Shown here: in pieces, positions 25,073 through 32,423 of the stretch
Layout of the letters: each line of letters begins with the position of its first letter
Numbering within the stretch: position 1 is the stretch's first letter
Source: JAJKIV01 sp036274195
GTDB lineage: Bacteria; Gemmatimonadota; Gemmatimonadetes; Gemmatimonadales; Gemmatimonadaceae
Assembly: GCA_036274195.1 (NCBI GenBank)
Contig: DASUGD010000326.1
Span: 1-64,000 of the forward strand
Direction: 5' to 3'
DNA length: 64,000 nucleotides
Notes under the pieces: model-generated
The model's input: only the letters and a program-made list of their open reading frames with translations
What the model was told of the DNA's origin: nothing
Databases searched by the model: none
Translations under genes and position numbers: made by a program

Positions 25073-27523
25073 TCAACCGTCCGCGTGCATTGCCTCTCTC
25101 GCCTCGATCGCGAGCACCCGCCTGGTAGGCACGAGACAGGCGCCTAGTCCCACGAGCAGCACGATTCCCGCCGCGAGACCGAGCGCGACCGCCATCGATT
25201 GCAACACCGACCCACTGCTGTTGGTCGTACTGGTCAGCTCGAACACGGACCGTGCAGCGATCGGAAGACCGATCGCGGCCCCCAGCCCGATCTGCACGAC
25301 CGAACGTTTCAGGATCGTGCCGAGCAGCGCACGACGCGATGCGCCAAGCGCCGCGCGGATGCCGATCTCGCGAGTGCGCTCGGTTACGGAAAGGGAGAGC
25401 ATCGCGTAAAGGCCGGACGTCGCCAGGGCGATGAGCACGCCGACGAGAACGAGGAGCCCGGCCGCGAGTCCCATGACAAGATACCAGTCACCCTGCCTAA
25501 CGTCACCGAGCACCGATGCCCGGCCCATCACGAGATCCGGATCGACCGCCACCGCCAGCTCGCGCACGCGGTCGGTCAGGCTGGCCGGCGGCATCGCGGT
25601 GTGCACTGCCAGCTGCATCGGGTCGATCGTGCCTGGCGCCGCCGGCAGATACACGGCGTCACCGCGGTCGGGGTTCATCATGTTCACGCCGAGGGGACCG
25701 ACGACCCCGATGATCTCGTACCATTCCGCTCCACCCGTGTTGGAGAGCGTGGGAAACCGCACCCGCCGGCCGATCGGATCGCGTCCTTCAAGTGCACGCG
25801 CCACGAACGCCGTGTTCACGATGGCGACCCGCGGGCCTTGCTCCGCGTCGGTCCGGGCGAAACCGCGCCCGCTGAGGATCGGGGTCCCGAGCGCGCGAAA
25901 GAAGTCGACGTCGACATGTGCCAGTCGTGTCCACCGCAGTGGCGCGTCCGCCGCACGTTCGACACCGTTCACCTCGTAGGGCCTCGACGGGTGCTCCATG
26001 CGTGGGAGCACGTCACCCACGGCGACGCTCCTTACGCCAGGTTCCCGCTCGAGCGCAGCGACGAGCTCGCGCTGGGTCGCGCCCCTGGCACCGTTAGGCA
26101 GCCGAAACTCGACCGCCAGGTACTCCGATGCCCGGATCCCTGTCGCACGATTCGCTGCCTGCAGATCCGTAGCGTGACCAGAGACCGCGAACGCCATCCC
26201 GACTGCGGCGACCGATACGGCGATATCAGCCACCACCAACGCACCGGTCAGTCTACCGAATCGAACCCGCGACCCGCCACGGATGTTCTGCGAGATCGTA
26301 CGCCCCGTGATGACGATCGCCGGCAGGACGCCGGCCACCGTCGCGCTGATGACCGCGAACACGAACGCACTGAGCGCCGTCTCCCGCGTCAGGCCCAGAG
26401 ATAGCCAGTACGGCAGCCGCGATTCCCCGGCGAGCCCCGCGAGGTTCACACGATCGACCGTCCAGTTGAAAACCAGCATGCCGACGCCGGCCGCGATGAC
26501 GGCAAGCAGCAGCGTTTCCACAAAGATCTGGGAGACGATGCGCCCTCGGCTCGCACCGAGCGCCGTGCGAATCGCCAGCTCGCGAAGGCGCGTGGCGGTC
26601 CGTGCGAACACCAGCATTGCGACGTTGCCACACGCGACGAGCAAGAGGACGAGCATGAACGCCTGCACGTAGCGGAACTCGGGCAAGCTCGCGAGTCCTC
26701 CCGCAGGAAGGCCCAGATACAGCAGACCAAACGGCACGACTTCCGCTCGCAGCCGCGCACGCTCCTGTGCCTCTCTCGCGCTGGGCGCGCTCGCCGGCGG
26801 CGGGCCCTGGAATGAAAGCTCTGCTTGCGCCTGTTGCGCGGACACGCCATCCGCCAGCCGGCCGAGCACCTGCACGCGCATTCGCTCTTTCAGTCCACCG
26901 ACTGACGTTAGGCGGAGCGGGAGCCAGAGCGCTTCGTTGGTGGGGAACGCAAATCCATCCGCCATCACACCCACGACCACATGCAGCGTGCGCCCGACGC
27001 GAATGCTGCGGCCGAGTAGCTCAGGGTCCTGGCCAAAGCGAGAGGACCAGAGGCTGTGGCTGATGACGACGACATCCGGCGCACCGGCCGCGAAGTCGCC
27101 GGCCTCCAGGACGCGACCGAGCAACGGCCGGGCCCCGAGCATCTGGAAAACGGAGGAGGAGAGCTGCGCACCGGCGGCCGGAGCCGCCCGTCCGTCGGCG
27201 GAGGCTACGTTGTAACTCGAGGTGCGGAAGGCGCCCAACGAGGAGAAGCTGTGCAGCGTCTGCGCCCAGAACGTGAAATCGTCGTCCCACGTTGGTGCGA
27301 CCGCCGAGGAGAGCGGATCCCAGTGCCGAATGGCTCGCAGGCGACCATCGGAATCGCCGGGCAGCGGCGCCTCGAGCGCCCGCACGACGTGCGACGGCGC
27401 GAGGCCGACCGGAATGCCCACGGCGAGCGCGAAGATTGCCGCCAGGTTGAGCATCGGATGCTTCCGCAGCAGGCGAAGCGCGACGTTGACGTCGATCCAG
27501 GAAAAGCAGAACGGTGCGAGCAT
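25073..27523 (-). CDS. ADOP-family ABC permease (MacB/FtsX-like), copy 1
   Basis: 816-residue permease with the ADOP layout common in Acidobacteria and Gemmatimonadota: a short cytoplasmic start, a membrane segment (PMLNLAAIFALAVGIPVGLAP), a large MacB-type periplasmic core (YNVASADGRAAPAAGAQLSSSVF, PLLGRVLEAGD), a block of FtsX helices around 300-420, a second core (GRGFARTDAEQGPRVAIVNTAF) and three terminal FtsX helices with TREIGIRAALGASRRALLG. ATP-binding partner is not adjacent in this orientation. Exported substrate unknown. Confidence 0.88.
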   Translation of the reverse strand: MLAPFCFSWIDVNVALRLLRKHPMLNLAAIFALAVGIPVGLAPSHVVRALEAPLPGDSDGRLRAIRHWDPLSSAVAPTWDDDFTFWAQTLHSFSSLGAFRTSSYNVASADGRAAPAAGAQLSSSVFQMLGARPLLGRVLEAGDFAAGAPDVVVISHSLWSSRFGQDPELLGRSIRVGRTLHVVVGVMADGFAFPTNEALWLPLRLTSVGGLKERMRVQVLGRLADGVSAQQAQAELSFQGPPPASAPSAREAQERARLRAEVVPFGLLYLGLPAGGLASLPEFRYVQAFMLVLLLVACGNVAMLVFARTATRLRELAIRTALGASRGRIVSQIFVETLLLAVIAAGVGMLVFNWTVDRVNLAGLAGESRLPYWLSLGLTRETALSAFVFAVISATVAGVLPAIVITGRTISQNIRGGSRVRFGRLTGALVVADIAVSVAAVGMAFAVSGHATDLQAANRATGIRASEYLAVEFRLPNGARGATQRELVAALEREPGVRSVAVGDVLPRMEHPSRPYEVNGVERAADAPLRWTRLAHVDVDFFRALGTPILSGRGFARTDAEQGPRVAIVNTAFVARALEGRDPIGRRVRFPTLSNTGGAEWYEIIGVVGPLGVNMMNPDRGDAVYLPAAPGTIDPMQLAVHTAMPPASLTDRVRELAVAVDPDLVMGRASVLGDVRQGDWYLVMGLAAGLLVLVGVLIALATSGLYAMLSLSVTERTREIGIRAALGASRRALLGTILKRSVVQIGLGAAIGLPIAARSVFELTSTTNSSGSVLQSMAVALGLAAGIVLLVGLGACLVPTRRVLAIEAREAMHADG

Positions 27524-27634
27524 CTCAGATCTCCCAGGGGTGCGACACGCTGAGCGGGCCCGAGTCGGGCGCTTAACTTACGCGCGGCGCTTAGCATCGG
27601 TGCCAACGCATCCTCGGTCTTCTCCAATCTCTGC

Positions 27635-29269
27635 GTGACCCTCCTCTCCCTCTCCAACGTCGGCGTCTCTTTCGGCGCCACGGAGCTCTTCAAGAACATC
27701 ACCTTCACGGTCGCCGACGGCGAGCGGTGGGGCATCATCGGCCGCAATGGCGCCGGCAAGACGTCGATCTTCAAGCTCATCACCGGCGAGCTCGAGCCAA
27801 CGGTAGGGAACGTTGCGCGCAAGCCGGGACTCCGGCACGCGCTGCTCGACCAGCATCGCGCATTCGAGGGCGCGACGACCGTGTGGGAGGCGGGAGCGGC
27901 TGCGTGGCGCGACGTGATCGCTCTCGAGAAGCGCATCGCCGAACAGGCGATCGAGCTCGGCGAGCTCGGTGAGCGCGTCACGGACGAATTCCTCGAGCGC
28001 TTCGGGCACGCCCAGGAGCGCTTCGCTGACTTGGGCGGCTACATCTACCACGCTCGGGTCGACGCGGTACTTCAAGGATTGGGCTTCGACGCCGAAGAGT
28101 CGAAGACCCGTCTCGTGTCGACGCTCTCGGGTGGAGAGCGCGGGCGTGTGGGCCTGGCAGCGCAGCTCATTGCGCCCGCCGACCTGCTGCTCCTCGACGA
28201 GCCCACCAACCACCTCGATCTCGACACCACGACCTGGCTTCAGGAGTGGCTGCACGATGCGAACGAGACGGTGATCGTCGTGTCTCACGATCGTGCGTTC
28301 ATGGACGCCATCTGCACGCACATCCTGCACGTGGAGGGGCGCACGAGCGAGTGGTACAAGGGCAACTATAGTCAGTTCGTGCCGCAGCGCGCCGAGCGAC
28401 GTCTGTCGCGCGAGCGCGAGCTGGAGAAGCAGCGCGCCTACGTGAAGAAGGAAGAGGAATACATCCGGCGGAACATCGCGGGCGTCAACTCGTTTCAGGC
28501 GAAGGGCAAGCGGAAGCGGCTGGAGCGCCTGCCGCGTCTCGCGCCTCCGCCGGGCGATCCGGCGGCGATGTCGCTCGAGTTCGAGGTCGCTGACCGCGGC
28601 GGCGATCAGGTGATCGCGATCAAGGACCTGACAGTGGAAGTGCCGGGCCGCGTCCTCGTCGAGGATTTCACGGCCGTGCTGCGACGGAACGACTTCGTCG
28701 CGCTCGTGGGGCCTAACGGTGCAGGGAAGTCATCGTTCATCGCCACGATCATCGGCGAGCGCGAACCGGCGAGTGGCGAGGCGAGGATCGGCGGGTCCGT
28801 TACCCCCGCATGGTTTCGGCAGGACCTCGCCGACCTGCCGCTCCGGAAGTCGCTGTACGATGCGATCCAGGACCAGCGGCCGCTCTGGAGCCGAGGGCAG
28901 ATACAGAATTGTCTCGGCGCGTTTGGATTCAGCGGCGACGAAGTGCAGCGCGAGATCGGCACCTTGAGCGGTGGCGAGCGGGCGCGTGTTGCACTGGCGC
29001 TCATGACGCTCCAGCGTGCGAATCTCCTCATCCTCGACGAGCCGACGAACCATCTCGACGTCGAGAACATCGAGGCGCTCGAGGATGCGCTCGAGGAGTA
29101 TGATGGGTCGGTGCTGCTGGTGAGTCACGATCGAGCCTTCTTGCGCGAGGTTGCGACGCGCGTGTGGTCGTTCGACGGCACGCACCTCGAGGACTTCGAT
29201 GGCCCGTTCGTCGAGTGGGAGGACCAGCGCGCCCGGCGCGCGGCGGTCATCGACGGTTCGCGTGCCTAG
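27635..29269 (+). CDS. ABC-F family ATP-binding protein (Uup/EttA-like)
   Basis: 544 residues with two ABC ATPases in one chain and no membrane segment, the ABC-F plan. First domain: WGIIGRNGAGKTSI, STLSGGERGRVGLA, LLLLDEPTNHLD; second: VALVGPNGAGKSSF, GTLSGGERARVALA, LLILDEPTNHLD. The linker has the ABC-F arm-like charged region ERELEKQRAYVKKEEEYIRRN. Proteins of this class act on ribosomes (translation factors) or in resistance. Start GTG 27635. The octamer at 28711 encodes Pro-Asn in the second Walker A. Confidence 0.9.
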   Translation: MTLLSLSNVGVSFGATELFKNITFTVADGERWGIIGRNGAGKTSIFKLITGELEPTVGNVARKPGLRHALLDQHRAFEGATTVWEAGAAAWRDVIALEKRIAEQAIELGELGERVTDEFLERFGHAQERFADLGGYIYHARVDAVLQGLGFDAEESKTRLVSTLSGGERGRVGLAAQLIAPADLLLLDEPTNHLDLDTTTWLQEWLHDANETVIVVSHDRAFMDAICTHILHVEGRTSEWYKGNYSQFVPQRAERRLSRERELEKQRAYVKKEEEYIRRNIAGVNSFQAKGKRKRLERLPRLAPPPGDPAAMSLEFEVADRGGDQVIAIKDLTVEVPGRVLVEDFTAVLRRNDFVALVGPNGAGKSSFIATIIGEREPASGEARIGGSVTPAWFRQDLADLPLRKSLYDAIQDQRPLWSRGQIQNCLGAFGFSGDEVQREIGTLSGGERARVALALMTLQRANLLILDEPTNHLDVENIEALEDALEEYDGSVLLVSHDRAFLREVATRVWSFDGTHLEDFDGPFVEWEDQRARRAAVIDGSRA

Positions 29270-29300
29270 TCGCTCTGACGGCTGGGATGACGTCGCCGCG

Positions 29301-29582
29301 TGGGTTGACCGAGTTGGCGAGACGCGTGATCGCGATGGGCGAGACGTCGTGCGCGTTGGTCCTTGAGTTGTCGATGCTCGGCGCGGCGCACCCCTATGTA
29401 GTAGACATTCCTGCAGCGCCTCGCAGGATATGGCCATACATTGTGAGGCCCGTAGGCTCCAACTCCGGGCCAGTGGGTCGCTTGGTTGCGGCGGCCGGGT
29501 GTGCTTGCGGAGACTTCCTGCGGGCGCTCACAGGACTTTGTCCGGCTTGCAGTGTATCGTGCCGATTGAAATGGCGTTAGGC
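29301..29582. repeat. Intergenic repeat copy A
   Basis: About 280 bases that match a second copy at 42484-42734 in the same orientation. Shared blocks include GAGTTGTCGATGCTCGGCG, CATATTGT-like and TTCCTGCGGG...ACAGGA...TCCGGCTT tails, with about 70-75% identity by eye. Both end in AAATGGC(G/A)TTAGGC, an attC-type R box. One minus-strand frame remains open in both copies with short conserved blocks (SRTKSC; EHRQLKDQ vs EQLGQP), so decayed coding sequence is possible. Confidence 0.7.
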
Positions 29583-29605
29583 CGCCACATGGTTCGCAGG
29601 ATCGC

Positions 29606-30133
29606 ATGACTCTCGCAAGAGCCATTAACGCTACCGCCGCCATCGTGGCGGCCGCCTGCGCGCGCCCCGATCCGGCGGCGAGTCGCCGCGCGGACACCTA
29701 CGCCGTCTACGCTGCCGCCATCGATTCATTCCCCGCATCGGCGCGCCCTCTGTCGGTTGAGTCACAGACGCGGCCCTATTCGCTCGCGCGCAGCCTCGGC
29801 GACACGAGCGCGCTGTACTTATCCGTCCGCGGTGACACGAGCCTTACGGCCGAGTTGATTGCCGCGTATGAGCGCGCGAACACCTCGCCGGAGACGTTGT
29901 GCGACTGTTTCCCGAAGTCGTTGTCGGTCAAGCTGACGCCCGAAAGAACATTCCCCGGTACCCCCGGGCCCGTGTTGTTGTCCGGTGTGGGATTCGACCC
30001 ATCGCGTAAGCGTGCGCTCGTTTGGGTCGCTCAAAGCTGCGGCCAGCTTTGCGGCAGCTCCGCGCTCTTCCTGGTTGTCCGCCGCGGCAAGAACTGGGTC
30101 GTGTCGCACCGCGTGCTCACGGGCGCCTCATAA
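29606..30133 (+). CDS. Hypothetical lipoprotein-type cassette gene
   Basis: 175 residues, unknown family. The N terminus NATAAIVAAACARPD looks like a lipobox, and the C terminus has ALVWVAQSCGQLCGSSALFLVVRRGKNWVVSHR, two Cys pairs and a beta-hairpin pattern that could be a secreted small domain. The stop is ten bases before an attC site, the layout of integron gene cassettes. Start ATG 29606 without an obvious ribosome-binding site, also common in cassettes. Confidence 0.65.
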   Translation: MTLARAINATAAIVAAACARPDPAASRRADTYAVYAAAIDSFPASARPLSVESQTRPYSLARSLGDTSALYLSVRGDTSLTAELIAAYERANTSPETLCDCFPKSLSVKLTPERTFPGTPGPVLLSGVGFDPSRKRALVWVAQSCGQLCGSSALFLVVRRGKNWVVSHRVLTGAS

Positions 30134-30142
30134 TCACCGGCG

Positions 30143-30268
30143 GCCTAACGTGCGTTGCACCTGCCAGAGCGGACGGCATCAGGTTGTGCGCCCGTCAGCC
30201 GGATAGCACATTCCGAGTTCACGCACCTGCCGAATAGGCGCTCTGCAGGTGAACTATAGGCGTTATGC
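30143..30268. other. Integron attC-like recombination site
   Basis: Ordered boxes: R'' GCCTAAC (30143-30149), L'' GTTGCACCTGC (30154-30164), inner AGAGCG/CGCTCT stem, L' GCAGGTGAAC (30245-30254) and R' GTTATGC (30262-30268). L'' and L' pair perfectly except for one extra G, the extrahelical base typical of attC sites. R' departs from GTTRRRY at its fifth base. The site follows the hypothetical gene by ten bases. About 126 bases long, within the known attC range. Confidence 0.75.
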
Positions 30269-30595
30269 CGCAACCGGACGCCGTCGCGACGTCAGCACGC
30301 GCGCGAGATCACGCTTCGTCGCTCCCGTCGCAAAAAATGCTCGGAGCAGCAAATCCAGCGAGATGGTCGGGTCCCCCGCTTCCATCTTCGCGACCCGCGA
30401 CTGGCTCGATCGCAGCTTCTTCGCGAGCGCTGCCTGGGTCACGCCTTGTCGCACCCGGCGCTGTTTCAACGCCCCGCTGACCGCCAAGCGGGTCTCGACA
30501 AGAGCCGCTTCCTCCGCGGACAATTCCAAGAACTCCGCCGCGCTTCCCACACGCCACCCGGCCGCCTCGACTCGCTTCCGCTTTCTGGCGTCCAT
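30263..30595 (-). CDS. HigA-like antitoxin, XRE-family helix-turn-helix
   Basis: 110-residue antitoxin with an HTH in the middle: SGALKQRRVRQGVTQAALAKKLRSSQSRVAKMEAG, a classic XRE motif. Gene order is toxin first (30597) then antitoxin, as in HigBA systems. The ATG at 30595 follows a strong GGAGGAGGAGGG ribosome-binding site inside the toxin's end. Its TAA stop lies in the attC R' box (30263-30265). The antitoxin represses the pair together with the toxin in known HigBA systems. Confidence 0.85.
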   Translation of the reverse strand: MDARKRKRVEAAGWRVGSAAEFLELSAEEAALVETRLAVSGALKQRRVRQGVTQAALAKKLRSSQSRVAKMEAGDPTISLDLLLRAFFATGATKRDLARVLTSRRRPVAA

Positions 30596-30596
30596 T

Positions 30597-30941
30597 CTAC
30601 CCTCCTCCTCCTATCGCGTCGTACAGACCAAGCCGGCGCCGGCAATCCTGCACCACGCGCGTCGGTGTCTGTTGCGTCCCTTTCTGAAAGACATCCACAA
30701 CCACGACCGCATCGTTATCGAGCCGGTAGACAATCCGCCACGTCTTGCCGGCGTCCACGATTCGCAACTCGTGGCAGCGCCGCCCGATCGCCGGCATCGG
30801 CCGCGAGTGCGGCATTCGCAGCCGCTCGCCCCGCTGCAGCCGCCGCAGCAGCACGCCGGCCTCGACTCGCGCTTCTGCGGAGAACGGTGGTGTCTTGACC
30901 TCTCCTCGCAGCCAGACCAGCGGCTTGTCGCTCGGCCTCAT
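30597..30941 (-). CDS. HigB/RelE-like toxin
   Basis: 114-residue ParE/RelE-fold toxin of the HigB (Gp49-like) type: RIVDAGKTWRIVYRLDNDAVVVVDVFQKGTQ contains the family's conserved R-I-x-Y strand and the F-x-K-(K/G) turn. In known systems this fold is a ribosome-dependent mRNase. The ATG at 30941 is nine bases from a perfect inverted repeat (30951-30972), the likely operator; a TTG at 30950 would start inside it. Two bases separate this stop from the antitoxin start. Confidence 0.82.
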   Translation of the reverse strand: MRPSDKPLVWLRGEVKTPPFSAEARVEAGVLLRRLQRGERLRMPHSRPMPAIGRRCHELRIVDAGKTWRIVYRLDNDAVVVVDVFQKGTQQTPTRVVQDCRRRLGLYDAIGGGG

Positions 30942-30950
30942 CGCCCGCAA

Positions 30951-30972
30951 TATATGTCATATCCGACATATA
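30951..30972. promoter_or_regulatory. Inverted-repeat operator of the HigBA pair
   Basis: TATATGTC (30951-30958) and GACATATA (30965-30972) form a perfect palindrome with a six-base spacer, right upstream of the toxin start. It is AT-rich in a GC-rich setting, typical of XRE-antitoxin autoregulation, and probably overlaps the -10 region. Confidence 0.7.
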
Positions 30973-31020
30973 CACCAGTGTCGGCCCATCCGGCATCGCG
31001 ACCCTTGAGCAGCCGGAGAG

Positions 31021-31190
31021 ATAGGTAACACAAGTGTCTGAGGACATGGGTAACACTTTTCGGGTTACCCGCGGATGACAAAGTCGCGCTCATCGAGCGT
31101 CGCGAGGAGCACGGTGGTGAAGTAGATCGCCCAGCTGATACCTTCCACAGCATCCCAGGCCTCACGCGTTGGGGCCCTGTGATACAGGTC
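31021..31190 (-). mobile_element. IS481-like insertion-sequence remnant
   Basis: A minus-strand frame ends with AWDAVEGISWAIYF and LLATLDERDFVIRG then stop (31065-31067), the kind of C-terminal tail seen in IS481/rve transposases. The following DNA (31021-31060) has a direct repeat GGTAACAC (31024-31031 and 31049-31056) around GTGTCTGAGGACAT, resembling IS481 ends. Only the terminal 40 codons are present, so the element is inactive. Family identity is from memory of IS481 ends. Confidence 0.5.
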
Positions 31191-31254
31191 AGTCGAGTGT
31201 CACCCACGTCCTTGGACTACTGTGTTTCCTATGCCCCGGACTATACCCCGCACG

Positions 31255-31288
31255 ACCTAACGAACGCTGAAGCTGACGCGCGTTAGGC
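31255..31288. other. Compact attC-like hairpin, two octamer-type boxes
   Basis: 34 bases: ACCTAAC (31255-31261), inner GCTGAAGC, and GTTAGGC (31282-31288). The boxes match RYYYAAC/GTTRRRY and pair except at the first base of ACCTAAC. The first 22 bases from 31256 are 20/22 identical to the start (53715) of the attC after the GNAT gene. Shorter than normal attC sites. Closes the cassette-like patch begun at 29576. Confidence 0.5.
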
Positions 31289-31581
31289 AGCACCGGCTAC
31301 TCGATGAATCAGGATCTCCGCAATTCTACCTACGAAACGATCATTTTCGATCGTACCCTGACGGCGAGGTCGACGACGCATTCGACGCAGGATACGCGGG
31401 ACGTGACCCTCCTTGTCGCCTGAACAGCTTGCATTTTCGTAGCGCTACCTGAATCCTATCGGCGTGCACCGGCCGAAGCGGCGTTGCGTTCTTCTGCGTT
31501 CGGAGCATTTTCCTGCCGCTTCTGAGGTGAAGCCCGACGCTTGGCGGCCGGGCAGTCGAGACTTGAGCCGGGAGTATCGAC
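31289..31581. other. Gene-free stretch, lower GC
   Basis: Nearly 300 bases with no convincing gene, repeat or hairpin. Base composition is less GC-rich than the flanks (runs such as GATCATTTTCGATCG), which suggests acquired DNA. The minus-strand frame 31341-31973 is antisense to the membrane protein gene and not credible. Confidence 0.55.
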
Positions 31582-32118
31582 GTGACTAGCGACGAACATC
31601 CGCGATTGGTCGCAGCGGCCGGACTGGTGATCGGTGCGCTGCTCGGAATGGCCGGTTCCTTCGCGCCGTCAGCTCCAATCCGCGGTCTCGCCTGGGGCGC
31701 CGACGGGACGGCGCTCGTCATGGCGAGCGCGCTGATCGCGATACACCACCTCCGGAACGGCAGGGAGCAGCTGGCGGCAGGCTTCCTGGTCTTTCTGGCG
31801 GGCGAGACGCTGATCGTCTCGGGCTCCGCGATGGACCTCGCGGCGAGCGCACCCTTGTTCGCTGCCGGTGCAGCCTTGTGGGCGGCAGCCCTCGGCCTCA
31901 TCAGCGCGGCGCGGGAGTTCCCGGTGCTCGCCAGAGCGACGGGCGCCATCGCGGCCGTGCTGTTCGCGATCACAGCAGCGCGGATGTTCCTCGGGGCGCG
32001 CCTAACGGCGCTATCGACCCCGCTGCCGTTCGGCGCCTACCCCTTCCTGGCCATCACACTGCTCGGCTGGGCCTGGGCGCACCTCAGGACGCGACCCGCG
32101 CGGAACGCTGCGCCGTGA
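31582..32118 (+). CDS. Membrane protein of unknown function
   Basis: 178 residues with five to six hydrophobic helices: LVAAAGLVIGALLGMAGSF, GTALVMASALIAIHHL, AAGFLVFLAGETLIVSG, LFAAGAALWAAALGLIS, TGAIAAVLFAITAA and YPFLAITLLGWAWAHL. No domain I know. Start GTG 31582 behind GGGAG. Isolated, with an octamer encoding Leu-Thr at 32000-32007. Confidence 0.7.
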   Translation: MTSDEHPRLVAAAGLVIGALLGMAGSFAPSAPIRGLAWGADGTALVMASALIAIHHLRNGREQLAAGFLVFLAGETLIVSGSAMDLAASAPLFAAGAALWAAALGLISAAREFPVLARATGAIAAVLFAITAARMFLGARLTALSTPLPFGAYPFLAITLLGWAWAHLRTRPARNAAP

Positions 32119-32139
32119 GCGCGGGACCGGTCGATCGAA

Positions 32140-32330
32140 TGTTCGTGACTGTCCCGAGCTCTCATCCAGGGTGACGGGAAGCTCGTCCAGCTGATCGAAC
32201 GTCTCGGTCATCGCTTCGGCTGCGCCGGTGCCGGCAGCGTCGAGCACTTCCTTTCCCACGCCACCGGCGGTCGAGGACCACGCGCTTGGCGTATTCAGGG
32301 CGCGGCAAGTCGAAGTGATACGTTAGGCAC
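32140..32330 (-). pseudogene. Broken minus-strand coding remnant
   Basis: Two minus-strand frames read in succession: YHFDLPRPEYAKRVVLDRRW then, one frame over, KEVLDAAGTGAAEAMTETFDQLDELPVTLDES. Together they look like the end of one gene with a shift. No family is assigned. The downstream gene 32424 is on the other strand; an octamer lies at 32321-32328. Confidence 0.35.
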
Positions 32331-32423
32331 GCATCAGCATCGGCACGTGCTTGACACCTTGACGCTGCGAGACCAGTGTCGTGCCATGCCAGCAAATGCT
32401 CGATCCAGATGTACGGCGTGACC

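Noticed and set aside
29265..29582. Repeat A as one very long attC
   Set aside because: The 5' box GCCTAGT does not match and no L'' pairs with the L' region.
31341..31973. Minus-strand 210-codon ORF
   Set aside because: Antisense to a membrane protein that has GGGAG and a clean hydrophobic pattern; the ORF has no recognised features.
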